Of a stretch of 64,000 nt of DNA, positions 16,469-26,642 are shown one piece after another. Positions within the stretch are counted from its first letter, which is position 1; the number at the start of each line of letters is the position of its first letter. The notes beneath the pieces were generated by a model. That model worked only from the letters and a program-made list of their open reading frames with translations, searched no databases and was not told the DNA's origin. Source of the DNA: Prochlorococcus sp. AG-418-D13 (GTDB lineage: Bacteria; Cyanobacteriota; Cyanobacteriia; PCC-6307; Cyanobiaceae); contig QCLU01000005.1 of the NCBI GenBank assembly GCA_003214315.1, positions 95,241-159,240 on the forward strand, read 5' to 3'. Position numbers and translations under genes: made by a program.

Positions 16469-17536
16469 CTAAGGACCACTATTGACAAACTTTTCACACC
16501 AATTAATATTTTCTAAATACCAACTAATTGTATTTCTTAATCCTTCCTCAAAAGAATAAGTTGGCTTCCATCCTAAATCAGAATAGATAAATGTATTATC
16601 AATAGCATATCTAAAATCATGTCCTGGCCTATCTTCAACAAAAGATATTTGATCTTTATAATCATTTGTTTTAGGAACTTTATTATTTAAGAAATCACAA
16701 ATTAGATTAACAACTTCAAGATTTGTATATTCGTTACACCCGCCAATACAATATGTAGATCCTTCCAACCCTCTAAATGCTACATGTAAGATTGCATCTA
16801 TATGATCTTCCACAAACAACCAATCTCTTATATTTTGCCCATTTCCATATATCGGAATTAATTCATCCTTTATAGCATTATAGATTGCAAGAGGTATTAA
16901 CTTATCAGGTAATTGCCATGGTCCAAAATTATTACTGCAATTAGATATTGAGACAGGTAATCCATATGTAGATTGCCAAGCTCTAACAAAATGATCACTA
17001 GCAGCTTTACTAGCTGAATAAGGACTATTTGGCCTATAAGGGCTTTTTTCAGAAAACTTACTTTTATTATTTAAAGATCCAAATACTTCATCAGTACTAA
17101 CATGATGAAATCTAAATACTTTTTTCCTTTCAGGAGAAAGCTTCTCAAAATGTTCTCTTGAAACTTCTAATAAATTAAAAGTACCCAAAACATTACTTCT
17201 TAAAAATATCTCTGGACCTTCTATTGATTTATCAACATGACTTTCTGCAGCAAGATGAAAAACAAAATCCGGATCAATATCTTGAAAAGTTTTTGAAAGT
17301 ATTTGCTTGTTTGAAATATCAATTTTAATAATATTATGACGCCTTTTTAAGTCATTACCAAGCAGTTTAATTTCATTATGTATTCCTGTTAAATCACTCG
17401 CATATCCAAATTTATCAATATTAAATATTTTACATTCACTATCACGCAACAACTTTCTAACTAAGGTGCCCCCTATAAAACCAGCTCCACCTGTAATTAT
17501 TATTTTTTTACAAAGTTCAGGTACTTTAAAAATCAT
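16469..17536 (-). CDS. rfbB: dTDP-glucose 4,6-dehydratase
   Basis: Extended-SDR enzyme making dTDP-4-keto-6-deoxyglucose. It shows GGAGFIGG at the NAD site, the catalytic Thr-Asp-Glu in VSTDEVFGSL, Tyr-X3-Lys in PYSASKAASDH, and RmlB-specific DRPGHDFRYAID near the C-terminus. At 355 residues it has the family length. It starts at an ATG. No rmlA, rmlC or rmlD follows, so in this window RmlB is an orphan. Either the other rhamnose genes lie elsewhere or its product feeds a different dTDP-sugar. Confidence 0.93.
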   Translation of the reverse strand: MIFKVPELCKKIIITGGAGFIGGTLVRKLLRDSECKIFNIDKFGYASDLTGIHNEIKLLGNDLKRRHNIIKIDISNKQILSKTFQDIDPDFVFHLAAESHVDKSIEGPEIFLRSNVLGTFNLLEVSREHFEKLSPERKKVFRFHHVSTDEVFGSLNNKSKFSEKSPYRPNSPYSASKAASDHFVRAWQSTYGLPVSISNCSNNFGPWQLPDKLIPLAIYNAIKDELIPIYGNGQNIRDWLFVEDHIDAILHVAFRGLEGSTYCIGGCNEYTNLEVVNLICDFLNNKVPKTNDYKDQISFVEDRPGHDFRYAIDNTFIYSDLGWKPTYSFEEGLRNTISWYLENINWCEKFVNSGP

Positions 17537-17849
17537 TATTTTTCAGTAGTTTTTCAAAAAAATATCAAGTTAATTACCTATTTTAGACTTAAAAAAAAAT
17601 TATTTAAATAACTTTAATTTTATTTATAAATTCCAAAAATAAAAATTTGGAGAATGCATAGTTTAGTGATTTTATTCGATTCAAATAGGATAAAAATAAT
17701 TAGATTAAATTTATTTAAAACGGCAAAATTAATGGTGAAATTATATAGATACAAAAAAACTCTTGAATATAATTTTATAACTAATAAGAAAATTGATATT
17801 CAACTTAAGGTATATTATTTAATTAAATATTTTTTAAAATAAATTCATT
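17537..17849. other. Divergent intergenic region, no gene seen
   Basis: About 310 bases between rfbB (minus) and the UDP-glucuronate epimerase (plus). A 62-codon open frame at 17654-17842 is Lys/Ile/Tyr/Asn-rich low-complexity sequence with no ribosome-binding site or motif, and I do not regard it as a gene. The region must hold promoters in both directions, but no clear -35/-10 pair stands out from the AT background. Confidence 0.5.
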
Positions 17850-18881
17850 TTGGGAAAGAAAAATATCCTAATTACTGGTGCTGCTGGCTTTATTGGTTAT
17901 CACATTTCACGAAAATTGATTGCAGAAGGTTTTTATGTTTGTGGATTAGATAACTTGAATGACTATTATGAAGTTGATCTAAAAGAGGAAAGACTTAAAA
18001 AAACTCAAAATTTTTCTGAAGCACATAAAAATAGATGGAAATTTATTAAAGGCGATTTACAAGATAAAAAATTATTGGAAAAAATATTTAAAGATTATAA
18101 ACCCTCCATCGTAATAAATCTTGCCGCTCAAGCTGGAGTGAGATATTCAATTACTAATCCAAGTGCATACATAAATTCCAATATTGTTGGATTTGGTAAT
18201 TTACTAGAATGTTGTAGAGATTTCAAAATAGAAAATCTTCTTTATGCCAGCAGTAGTTCAGTATATGGTGGCAATACTAAAACTCCTTTCAAAGAAACTG
18301 ACTCAACAAATCATCCCATAAGTTTATACGCAGCAACTAAAAGATCCAACGAGCTTATGGCCCATACTTATAGCCACTTATATAATATTCCCTCTATAGG
18401 ATTACGATTTTTTACTGTATATGGACCTTGGGGTAGGCCTGACATGGCTCCTATGATTTTTGCTAAGGCTATTCTTACAAGAGAACCAATTAAAGTATTC
18501 AACAAAGGTTATATGTCAAGAAGTTTTACCTACATCAATGACGTTATAGAAATAATATATAAATTAATAAATAAGCCAGCTACTCCAAATAGTAATTTTG
18601 ACAGAAATAATCCAGACCCTTCCACAAGCTGGAATAATCATAGAATTTTTAATCTGGGAAATGAGAACACAATTGAATTATTAGAATTTATCCAATTATT
18701 AGAAAATGAATTAGGTATTAAATCTTTAAGAAATTATGAGGATATGCAACCTGGAGATGTCCAAAATACATCCGCAGATTGTTCTTCTTTAAAGGATTGG
18801 ATTGGAGAATTCAAATATACATCTGCAAAGATAGGCATAGAGCACTTTATAAATTGGTATAAAGATTATTATAAATATTGA
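17850..18881 (+). CDS. UDP-glucuronate 4-epimerase-like NAD-dependent epimerase
   Basis: Extended SDR of 343 residues with GAAGFIGYHIS, followed by GLDNLNDYYEVDLKEERLK, a segment characteristic of UDP-glucuronate 4-epimerases (CapI/LspL/GAE). It also has ASSSSVYGG and YAATKRSNELMAH (Tyr-X3-Lys). The product would be UDP-galacturonate, made from the UDP-glucuronate supplied by Ugd encoded at 23974. The start is a TTG at 17850; no ATG lies upstream in frame near the nucleotide-binding motif. It precedes the GDP-fucose genes on the same strand. Confidence 0.85.
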   Translation: MGKKNILITGAAGFIGYHISRKLIAEGFYVCGLDNLNDYYEVDLKEERLKKTQNFSEAHKNRWKFIKGDLQDKKLLEKIFKDYKPSIVINLAAQAGVRYSITNPSAYINSNIVGFGNLLECCRDFKIENLLYASSSSVYGGNTKTPFKETDSTNHPISLYAATKRSNELMAHTYSHLYNIPSIGLRFFTVYGPWGRPDMAPMIFAKAILTREPIKVFNKGYMSRSFTYINDVIEIIYKLINKPATPNSNFDRNNPDPSTSWNNHRIFNLGNENTIELLEFIQLLENELGIKSLRNYEDMQPGDVQNTSADCSSLKDWIGEFKYTSAKIGIEHFINWYKDYYKY

Positions 18882-18955
18882 TTTAATAATTTTTATCACA
18901 CTTTTTAAAAGTAGAATACTTATGAAATGATAAAAAACCCTTTAACTCTGCATAA

Positions 18956-20071
18956 ATGAAAGAAAAAAAGACTGCCCTTATTACTGGAATTACAGGACAA
19001 GACGGTAGCTATCTTGCAGAACTTCTACTAGAAAAGGGTTATGAAGTTCACGGCATAAAAAGAAGATCAAGCTCTTTTAATACTTCTAGGATTGATAAGT
19101 TATACCAAGATCCACATGAAAAAGATAAAACTTTTTTTCTTCACTATGGGGATTTAATAGATAGCACAAATATTTTAAAAATCATAGATCAAGTCCAGCC
19201 TGATGAGATATATAACTTAGGAGCGCAAAGCCATGTAGCTGTAAGTTTTGAGACCCCAGAATATACAGCCAATTGCGATGCTATTGGTGTTTTAAGAATT
19301 CTTGAAGCTATAAGAATACTTAAGCTTATTGATAAAACTAAGGTTTACCAAGCCAGCACAAGTGAGTTATACGGCTTAATTCAAGAATCACCACAAAAAG
19401 AATCAACTCCTTTTTATCCTAGAAGCCCATATGCAGTTGCAAAGTTATATGCATACTGGATTATTGTTAATTACCGAGAAGCTTATAATATTTTTGCTTG
19501 CAATGGAATTTTATTTAATCATGAGAGTCCAAGAAGAGGTGAAACTTTTGTAACTAGGAAAATCACAAGAGGATTAACAAGAATACATTATGGACTAGAA
19601 AAAACAATTTATATGGGGAACCTCAATTCACAAAGAGATTGGGGCCATGCAAAAGACTATGTTTATATGCAATGGTTAATGCTTCAACAGGAAACAGCAG
19701 ATGATTTTGTGATATCAACAGGAAAAATGATTTCAGTTAGGAAATTCATAGAATTATGCGCCCAAAAACTTGGCTGGCATGAAAAGAAAGGACAAAAGGG
19801 GATAATATGGGAAGGGGAGGGTATTAATGAAATCGGCAGGAGAGCTGATACAGGTGAAATCGTTGTAAGAGTCGACCCCAGATACTTCAGGCCTACCGAA
19901 GTGGAAGAACTTTTAGGAGATTCATCTAAAGCAAGAAAGAAACTTAACTGGGAACCAAAGATATCAATTGAAGAACTTATTTCAGAGATGATAGATGAAG
20001 ATTCAAAAGAATCCAAGAAAGAATCAATACTTTTGGAAAAAGGCTTTTCTATTTTCACTTCTAAAGAATAA
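18956..20071 (+). CDS. gmd: GDP-mannose 4,6-dehydratase
   Basis: Converts GDP-D-mannose to GDP-4-keto-6-deoxy-D-mannose. It has [20 protein letters not shown] at the N-terminus, QASTSELYG (catalytic Thr/Ser/Glu), [15 protein letters not shown] (Tyr-X3-Lys) and [17 protein letters not shown], the Gmd signature. At 371 residues it is normal length. The start ATG is clear. It is followed 15 bases later by manC and then fcl, so the three genes form the GDP-L-fucose route. Confidence 0.95.
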   Translation: MKEKKTALITGITGQDGSYLAELLLEKGYEVHGIKRRSSSFNTSRIDKLYQDPHEKDKTFFLHYGDLIDSTNILKIIDQVQPDEIYNLGAQSHVAVSFETPEYTANCDAIGVLRILEAIRILKLIDKTKVYQASTSELYGLIQESPQKESTPFYPRSPYAVAKLYAYWIIVNYREAYNIFACNGILFNHESPRRGETFVTRKITRGLTRIHYGLEKTIYMGNLNSQRDWGHAKDYVYMQWLMLQQETADDFVISTGKMISVRKFIELCAQKLGWHEKKGQKGIIWEGEGINEIGRRADTGEIVVRVDPRYFRPTEVEELLGDSSKARKKLNWEPKISIEELISEMIDEDSKESKKESILLEKGFSIFTSKE

Positions 20072-20086
20072 ATAATTTTAAAAATT

Positions 20087-21535
20087 ATGAAAAAAGTTAT
20101 CCCCATAATTCTCGCAGGTGGAACTGGTTCCAGATTATGGCCATTATCTAGAGAAAGTTTTCCAAAACAATTTCTAAAATTAGTAGGTGATGATCATACC
20201 TTGCTACAAAAAACATATAAAAGAATTGAAGATATTGAAAATTTATGCGGACCAATAATTATATGTAACGAAGAACATAGATTTATAGTTGGGGATCAAA
20301 TGAGCAAAATTAATATAGATCCTTTATCAATAATTCTTGAGCCAGCACGAAGAAATACTGCGCCAGCAATCACAATAGCGGCTTTGAAAGCACTTGATCA
20401 TTTTAAAGATAAAGATATTGATCCTATACTTTTAATTCTTTCATCAGACCACTACATTAAAAATATTAAAGAGTTTAGAAAATCTATTAAAAATAGTATT
20501 GAGCTTGCATCTAGTGGTAAATTAATAACTTTTGGAATTTTGCCCTCATATCCTGCGATAGAATACGGCTATATCAAAGCTAAAAATAAATTAAAAAGAG
20601 ATAACTCTATTGAATGTAAAGTTGAAAAGTTCATTGAGAAGCCAAATCTAGAAACAGCTAAATATCTTTTTGAGGATAAAAAATATTCTTGGAATAGCGG
20701 AATGTTTGTTTGTAAGGCAAGTTCAATTTTAAATGAATTATCTTCGTTCACCCCAGAAATCGTTGAAAATTGCAAGGAATGTTTAAAGGATGGTCATATC
20801 GATCTTGATTTTTTAAGACTTGATAAATCATCTTTCTCTAAATGTCCTGATATCTCTATCGATGTTGCCGTTTTTGAAAAGACTAAAAAAGCTTATGTAT
20901 TACCACTTGACTGTGGGTGGGATGATATAGGGAATTGGGAATCTCTTTGGAATATTTCTAAAAAGGATAATAATGGTAATACTATTAAAGGAAACGTTCT
21001 TGTAAAAGAAACCCAAGCATCTCTTTTACGAAGTGAAAATAAATTATTAGTCTGTTTAGGTTTAAAAGATTTGATGATAATCGATACAAAAGATGCACTT
21101 TTAGTTGCAAATAAAAATTTTTCGCAAGAGATTAAAAGTATAGTCTCAATTTTAAATGAAAAGAAACTAAAAGAAGGTAAGCAACATAAAAAAATACATA
21201 GGCCATGGGGGTTTTACGAATCTATTGAAGAGAGTAATTGTTGGCAAATAAAAAAAATTGAAGTTAATCCAGGGGCATCACTATCCTTACAAATGCATAA
21301 TCATAGATCAGAACATTGGATAGTATTAGAAGGGGATGCAAAAGTGCAAGTTAATGAAGAAATAAAGTTTTTGTCCAAAAATGAAAGTATATATATACCA
21401 ATTAAATCAAAACATAGATTAAGCAATCCTAGTAAAGTCAATCTTGTCCTTATAGAAGTTCAAACTGGCAATTATCTTGGCGAAGACGACATAATTAGAT
21501 TTGATGATATTTATGGGAGGACGAGTAATTTCTAA
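20087..21535 (+). CDS. manC: Mannose-1-phosphate guanylyltransferase / mannose-6-phosphate isomerase
   Basis: Bifunctional GDP-mannose pyrophosphorylase and type II phosphomannose isomerase. The N-terminal domain has LAGGTGSRLWPLSRESFPKQ and LSSDHYI, with FIEKPNLETA. The C-terminal cupin domain (from about residue 370) has HRPWGFYESI and SLQMHNHRSEHWIVLEGD, the metal-binding isomerase motif. The full 482-residue length indicates both activities. It lies between gmd and fcl, supplying GDP-mannose to Gmd. Confidence 0.95.
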   Translation: MKKVIPIILAGGTGSRLWPLSRESFPKQFLKLVGDDHTLLQKTYKRIEDIENLCGPIIICNEEHRFIVGDQMSKINIDPLSIILEPARRNTAPAITIAALKALDHFKDKDIDPILLILSSDHYIKNIKEFRKSIKNSIELASSGKLITFGILPSYPAIEYGYIKAKNKLKRDNSIECKVEKFIEKPNLETAKYLFEDKKYSWNSGMFVCKASSILNELSSFTPEIVENCKECLKDGHIDLDFLRLDKSSFSKCPDISIDVAVFEKTKKAYVLPLDCGWDDIGNWESLWNISKKDNNGNTIKGNVLVKETQASLLRSENKLLVCLGLKDLMIIDTKDALLVANKNFSQEIKSIVSILNEKKLKEGKQHKKIHRPWGFYESIEESNCWQIKKIEVNPGASLSLQMHNHRSEHWIVLEGDAKVQVNEEIKFLSKNESIYIPIKSKHRLSNPSKVNLVLIEVQTGNYLGEDDIIRFDDIYGRTSNF

Positions 21536-21811
21536 AACACTTAAAAACCAAAATTGATAGTGTTCATTTCCTATTGTGAGTTTAATTAAGCTTATTAAAT
21601 TGACTGAAATTGTGGAACAAACATTAGTATATAAAATAAATCTATCTGACATGAAAAAAATAGTTAACAAGATAGATTTTTTTTAAGTAATCCTCTAATA
21701 TTATTTAAAATAATTATTTTATTAGTAAAAACTTATCCTGATTAAATTCAGATATTCCCTTTCAAAAAATTCAATATCTAAAAATAGTTAAAATAATTAA
21801 AGCTTAAATTA

Positions 21812-22801
21812 ATGTTAATTTCAAAAACTTACAAAATATTTATAGCTGGACATTCTGGAATGGTAGGAAGCGCAATCAAAAGATCCTTAATTAAGAAAGG
21901 TTATACTAATTTACTTTGCCCGAGCAGAAAAGAATTAAATTTACTAAGTTTTAATGAAGTTGAGAACTGGTTCAAAAATAATAATCCAGATATTGTAATT
22001 CTTGCTGCAGCTAAAGTTGGGGGAATATACGCTAATTCAAAATATACAGCAGACTTTATTCTGGAAAATCTTAAGATTCAAAATAATGTAATAGAAAATT
22101 CATGGAAGTTTAATGTAAAGCGATTTTTATTCCTTGGGAGTAGTTGCATTTATCCAAAATTAGCAGAACAACCATTAAAAGAAAAATATTTATTAACTGG
22201 TTCACTAGAAAACACAAATGAATCTTACGCAATAGCCAAAATTGCAGGAATTAAATTATGTTCAGCTTTAAAAACTCAATATGGGTTTGATGCAATTTCA
22301 TTAATGCCTACAAACCTCTATGGTCAAGGAGACAATTATCATCCATCAAATAGTCATGTTTTGCCATCCCTGATCAGGAAGTTTTATGAGGCTAAAACAA
22401 AAGGAATTGATCTTGTTGAATGTTGGGGCACTGGATCACCAAAAAGAGAGTTCCTATTAGTAGATGATCTAGCAGAAGCCTGCATTTTTGTTCTAGAAAA
22501 CATTTCAATTGATAATGAAATTTTATACGAAAATAAAAACAATTATTGTGGAATTCTTAACGTGGGGGTGGGATTAGATATCAGTATTAAAGATTTAGCA
22601 AAAATGATCGCATCAATAATTGATTACAACGGTGAAATAATATGGGATTCATCTAAGCCAGATGGTACACCTAGAAAATTACTAGACATTTCAAAACTCA
22701 TGCATGTGGGTTGGCAAGCCAAAACTAGCTTAAAAAAAGGAATTAAATTAACCCTACAACAATACGTTGAAGAAATAAGAGCTAAAATTATCCGCATCTA
22801 G
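21812..22801 (+). CDS. fcl: GDP-L-fucose synthase
   Basis: NADPH-dependent epimerase/reductase that converts GDP-4-keto-6-deoxymannose to GDP-L-fucose. Visible are AGHSGMVGSAIKRS, NPDIVILAAAKVGGI, FLGSSCIYPK, and ESYAIAKIAGIKLC (Tyr-X3-Lys), all typical of Fcl/WcaG. The length is 329 residues. A gap of about 275 bases separates it from manC, so it may have its own promoter. Its stop overlaps the convergent galE stop by four bases. Confidence 0.94.
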   Translation: MLISKTYKIFIAGHSGMVGSAIKRSLIKKGYTNLLCPSRKELNLLSFNEVENWFKNNNPDIVILAAAKVGGIYANSKYTADFILENLKIQNNVIENSWKFNVKRFLFLGSSCIYPKLAEQPLKEKYLLTGSLENTNESYAIAKIAGIKLCSALKTQYGFDAISLMPTNLYGQGDNYHPSNSHVLPSLIRKFYEAKTKGIDLVECWGTGSPKREFLLVDDLAEACIFVLENISIDNEILYENKNNYCGILNVGVGLDISIKDLAKMIASIIDYNGEIIWDSSKPDGTPRKLLDISKLMHVGWQAKTSLKKGIKLTLQQYVEEIRAKIIRI

Positions 22802-23850
22802 AATCCATTAGGATTCAAACTTTTCCATTTCCAGCCGTCTCTGCACATATCTTCAATAGAAATTTGTGGACAAATATTAAATTCTTTAACTAAAAAAGAA
22901 TTATCTGCAACTATATAACAACCATCACCAGATCTTCTATCTGTAAAAATATATGGCACTTTGACATTAGTAACCTTTTCGAAAGTCTTAACTAAATCCA
23001 AAACAGTGGTTCCTATCCCTGTTCCAATATTTAAGTTTATATATCTTGACGAAGTATAAAAAAGATTTTCTAAAACCTTTATATGCACATTCGCAAGATC
23101 CATAACATGAATATAATCTCTTATTGGAGTTCCGTCTTTAGTTGGCCAATCATTTCCATATATCTTTAATTCTTTTTGAATGCCTTGAGCAGTATTCAAA
23201 ATTAATGGGAAAATATTGTTTGGTTTACCCTTTGGATCTTCACCAATCAATCCTGAAGAATGTGCGCCTATAGGATTAAAGTATCTTAAAGAAGCGAAAT
23301 TAGGACGTTCATTAGATGAATTAAAAATATCCCTAAGAATATATTCTATTGTAAGTTTAGTAGAGCCGTATGGATTTATTGGTTTGATTGAAGATTTTTC
23401 TGAGAGAAGTGCATTATCAGATTGAGCATAAACCGTTGCGCTACTACTAAAAACCAATTTATTACAATTAAATTTCTCCATCATTAACAATAAATTTATC
23501 GTGCCATTTACATTTGTTTCCCAATATTTAAGAGGCTCACTTACAGATTCCGAGACTGATTTTAAACCAGCGAAATGTATAACTCCATCAATTTTTTGAT
23601 TTATTTTAGTCAAATTTAAAAAAACATTATTTAAAAAATTTTTATCTAACAAATCCCCTTGAAAAACTTTTAATTTATTTTGAAAGTGATTTTTTTTTGA
23701 TTTATTTATTTCTAAAACTTTTTCAAGAGATTTTGGTGAGCTATTTATAAAAGAATCCACTACATATACGTCATATCCTCTCTCCAAGAGTAATAAACAA
23801 GTATGACTTCCGATAAAACCAGCGCCACCTGTAACTAGAATATTTTTCAT
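22798..23850 (-). CDS. galE: UDP-glucose 4-epimerase
   Basis: Interconverts UDP-glucose and UDP-galactose. It has TGGAGFIGSHTCLLLLERGY, VIHFAGLKSVSESVSEPLKY, FSSSATVYA and NPYGSTKLTIE (Ser/Tyr-X3-Lys), plus the GalE-typical PNNIFPLI and YGNDWPTKDGTPIRDYIHV. At 350 residues it is full length. It is convergent with fcl and divergent from ugd. Confidence 0.95.
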   Translation of the reverse strand: MKNILVTGGAGFIGSHTCLLLLERGYDVYVVDSFINSSPKSLEKVLEINKSKKNHFQNKLKVFQGDLLDKNFLNNVFLNLTKINQKIDGVIHFAGLKSVSESVSEPLKYWETNVNGTINLLLMMEKFNCNKLVFSSSATVYAQSDNALLSEKSSIKPINPYGSTKLTIEYILRDIFNSSNERPNFASLRYFNPIGAHSSGLIGEDPKGKPNNIFPLILNTAQGIQKELKIYGNDWPTKDGTPIRDYIHVMDLANVHIKVLENLFYTSSRYINLNIGTGIGTTVLDLVKTFEKVTNVKVPYIFTDRRSGDGCYIVADNSFLVKEFNICPQISIEDMCRDGWKWKSLNPNGF

Positions 23851-23915
23851 TCAAATAAATTTAATATTGGTAATAAAGTAAATATAAATTTATGAAAATA
23901 ATTAAAACTAATGAG

Positions 23916-23945
23916 TTTAAATTAGATATTTACAAAATTTATAAT
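23916..23945 (+). promoter_or_regulatory. Possible promoter of ugd
   Basis: TTTAAA (23916-23921) and a perfect TATAAT (23940-23945) are separated by 18 bases and end 28 bases before the ugd ATG. The spacing is good, but in DNA this AT-rich such matches arise easily. Confidence 0.35.
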
Positions 23946-23973
23946 ACTATATTCTTTAAATAATGAATAATTA

Positions 23974-25413
23974 ATGGTTTTGGAAATAAAAAATATTTGC
24001 TGCATTGGTGCAGGATATGTTGGAGGACCAACAATGGCAGTAATTGCTGATAAATGTCCTCATATTCAAATTAATGTGGTGGACACGAACCAAGAAAGAA
24101 TAGAAGCATGGAATAGTGATGATTTAACAAAATTACCAATTTTTGAACCAGGTTTAGATGAAATTATTAGAAGAACTAGAGGCAATAATCTTAATTTCTC
24201 ATGTGATGTGGAGGCAAACATTAAAAAAGCTGAAATGATTTTCATTTCTGTTAATACTCCTACTAAGGAGAAAGGAGTTGGCGCTGGTCAAGCTAGTAAT
24301 CTCAAGTTTGTAGAGGTATGTGCTAGGAAAGTGGCTCAACATGCAGTTGGTCATACAATAGTAATTGAAAAAAGTACATTACCTGTAAGAACTGCGGAAG
24401 TTATACAAAATATACTTGAAGCTTATCAAGAAAATAATCCAGATATAAAAGAAAAGCCAACATTTGATGTCCTTTCAAATCCAGAATTTTTAGCAGAAGG
24501 TACTGCTATTAATGATCTCGAGAATCCCGATAGAGTTCTTATAGGAGGACAGAATCAAAATGCGATAAACGCATTAAGTGAAATTTATTTTAATTGGGTA
24601 CCCAAAGAACAGATACTTCATACAAATATTTGGAGCAGCGAGCTTGCAAAATTAACATCTAATGCATTTTTAGCTCAAAGAGTGAGCTCAATAAATGCAA
24701 TTGCAGCAATTTGTGAATCAACAGGTGCAAATGTAAGAGAAGTAGCGAGAGCCATCGGAACGGATAGCAGAATTGGATCCAGATTTCTTGATTCAGGTCC
24801 TGGTTTTGGAGGAAGTTGTTTTAAAAAAGATATTTTGAATTTAGTTTATTTATCAAGGCATTTTGGATTAAATGAGGTGGCAGATTTTTGGGAAGTAGTA
24901 GTAGATCTAAATAATTGGCATCAGCATAGAATATCAAGAATAGTTGTTAAAAATCTTTTTGGGAATGTAACCAGTAAAAAAATTTGTATTCTAGGTTTTG
25001 CATTCAAAGCAAATACTAACGATACTAGGGAATCAGCTGCTATAAATATTTGCAAAGACTTAATAGAAGAGGGGGCTATTTTATTCATTAATGATCCAAA
25101 AGTAATACCTGAACAAATATCCAAAGATTTAGGTTTAAATGAATCTAAAGAATTAAAAAATATAGAGTATGAAAAAATATTTTCTGTGAGTGGTTCCTGG
25201 TGTTTTGAAAGGAATATTTTAAAAGCGGTAGAAAATGCTGATGCAATTATTCTTCTAACTGAGTGGGATAAATACACTAAAATTGATTGGAAATTAGTCG
25301 AAAAAAAAATGAGAAAACCAGCTTGGGTTTTTGATACAAGATCTAGTCTAGATAAAAAAGAAATTAGCAATACAAATCTAAATTTATGGGTTATCGGTGA
25401 GGGAACAAATTAA
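23974..25413 (+). CDS. ugd: UDP-glucose 6-dehydrogenase, eukaryote-like subtype
   Basis: NAD-dependent two-step oxidation of UDP-glucose to UDP-glucuronate. It shows CIGAGYVGGPTMAVIADKCP, STLPVRTAE, NPEFLAEGTAI, the catalytic Cys in PGFGGSCFKKDILNL, and GFAFKANTNDTRES. The opening motif with GGPTMAV, the 479-residue length and the long KIFSVSGSW-type C-terminal domain match the animal/plant UGDH subgroup better than the roughly 390-residue bacterial Ugd/KfiD group. The product would feed the UDP-glucuronate 4-epimerase at 17850. Confidence 0.94.
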   Translation: MVLEIKNICCIGAGYVGGPTMAVIADKCPHIQINVVDTNQERIEAWNSDDLTKLPIFEPGLDEIIRRTRGNNLNFSCDVEANIKKAEMIFISVNTPTKEKGVGAGQASNLKFVEVCARKVAQHAVGHTIVIEKSTLPVRTAEVIQNILEAYQENNPDIKEKPTFDVLSNPEFLAEGTAINDLENPDRVLIGGQNQNAINALSEIYFNWVPKEQILHTNIWSSELAKLTSNAFLAQRVSSINAIAAICESTGANVREVARAIGTDSRIGSRFLDSGPGFGGSCFKKDILNLVYLSRHFGLNEVADFWEVVVDLNNWHQHRISRIVVKNLFGNVTSKKICILGFAFKANTNDTRESAAINICKDLIEEGAILFINDPKVIPEQISKDLGLNESKELKNIEYEKIFSVSGSWCFERNILKAVENADAIILLTEWDKYTKIDWKLVEKKMRKPAWVFDTRSSLDKKEISNTNLNLWVIGEGTN

Positions 25414-25543
25414 AAACTTAAATTTAATTGATTTATAAAATTTCTAAAAATTATAAAAACAAATAAAAATTAATATTAAAATTCTTATAAAAATTCTTTT
25501 TAAACTAATAATTATTTATTAATTTCCTGAATAATATTTATTT

Positions 25544-26629
25544 TTAAATTTCAGAAATTATCTTTAAAAAAGAATAAGAAAATCTTTTATAAGAGAATCT
25601 TAACTTGGCCTCTTTAGATGCTTTTATTCTTTTATTTTTATTATTTAAATCTTCAAGAATACATTTATCAATATTATTAGCAATTGAATGCTTATCTCTT
25701 TTAGCGAACATGGCTGGATAACTTCCTATTGTATTTTTTAAAGCCGGGGTATTACAAACAATAATGTGCTTTCCATATATCATTGCTTCTAAAATTGCTA
25801 ATGGTTGACATTCACAAATATAAGTAGAAGGCAAAATGACAATATTACAACTCAATAATATTTTTTTATATTTCTTTCTATTTAACTGATTTAAAAATTT
25901 AAGCCAACTTGATTTTTGTATTTTATTGAGCTTATTTTTTATTTTTGAAACATTCATTTCAGTATCTTTTATACATTTTCCAAGAACTATAAATTCAATA
26001 TCATCATTACCTTTTTTGATATCATTGAGAAATTTTATAGCATTATAAGTTTCGAAAAAACCCTTACTTGAAATAATGTTTGAATTCCAAAGAACCTTGA
26101 ATTTTTTATTTTTTTCTTTAACTAAAACATTATTTTCTTCTTCATATATAAGAATTTCATTTGAAATAAAATTTTCACATAAATATATTTTCTTGAAGTT
26201 ATTTTCTTCAAAATAATTAAGTAAATGTTTTGAGGGAATTATAATCTCACAATTTCTATATAATCTTCTTGCGATATTTCTCAAAATTATATTTTTAAAT
26301 AAATAAATAAAATCAGATCCATGAACATGAACAATAACTCTATAATTCATTAGAGATAATATTAAAATTGGGAAATCCCTCAAAAAGCCCAAAAAAGATC
26401 TAGAACAAACTAAATATATAAATTTATTTTTTTTTAAAATTACCCTTAAATAAATTGAAAATAGATTTCTAAGAAATTTTAAAAAATGAAATCCCAAGCC
26501 TGATTGATACTCATAAATAGATACCTTAAATTCTTTTTTTAATAACTTTATAGCTTCAATAGTAATTAAATTTTGACCATTTATAGCGGTCAAATCTACA
26601 GTCCAAACACTACATAGTTTTTTTTGCAT
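25544..26629 (-). CDS. GT4-family glycosyltransferase
   Basis: GT-B fold group 1 glycosyltransferase of 361 residues. The N-terminal Rossmann domain is degenerate. The C-terminal domain has LWNSNIISSKGFFETYNAI (substituting the usual GRL-x-KG), FIVLGKC, and the donor-binding STYICECQPLAILEAMIYGK (EX7E type) near residue 270. I use the ATG at 26629; a TTG two codons earlier is possible. It ends an apparent two-gene unit with the next glycosyltransferase upstream (13-base gap). The sugar donor is not predictable. Confidence 0.8.
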   Translation of the reverse strand: MQKKLCSVWTVDLTAINGQNLITIEAIKLLKKEFKVSIYEYQSGLGFHFLKFLRNLFSIYLRVILKKNKFIYLVCSRSFLGFLRDFPILILSLMNYRVIVHVHGSDFIYLFKNIILRNIARRLYRNCEIIIPSKHLLNYFEENNFKKIYLCENFISNEILIYEEENNVLVKEKNKKFKVLWNSNIISSKGFFETYNAIKFLNDIKKGNDDIEFIVLGKCIKDTEMNVSKIKNKLNKIQKSSWLKFLNQLNRKKYKKILLSCNIVILPSTYICECQPLAILEAMIYGKHIIVCNTPALKNTIGSYPAMFAKRDKHSIANNIDKCILEDLNNKNKRIKASKEAKLRFSYKRFSYSFLKIISEI

Positions 26630-26642
26630 TTTCAATTAATTC

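Noticed and set aside
17654..17842. 62-codon frame upstream of the UDP-glucuronate epimerase
   Set aside because: Lys/Ile/Tyr/Asn-rich composition, no ribosome-binding site and no family resemblance; expected by chance in AT-rich DNA.
19684..20106. 140-codon minus-strand frame inside gmd
   Set aside because: Ser-rich shadow of the gmd coding strand with no supporting context.
24921..25370. 149-codon minus-strand frame inside ugd
   Set aside because: Antisense to an intact, strongly conserved gene; no motif of its own.
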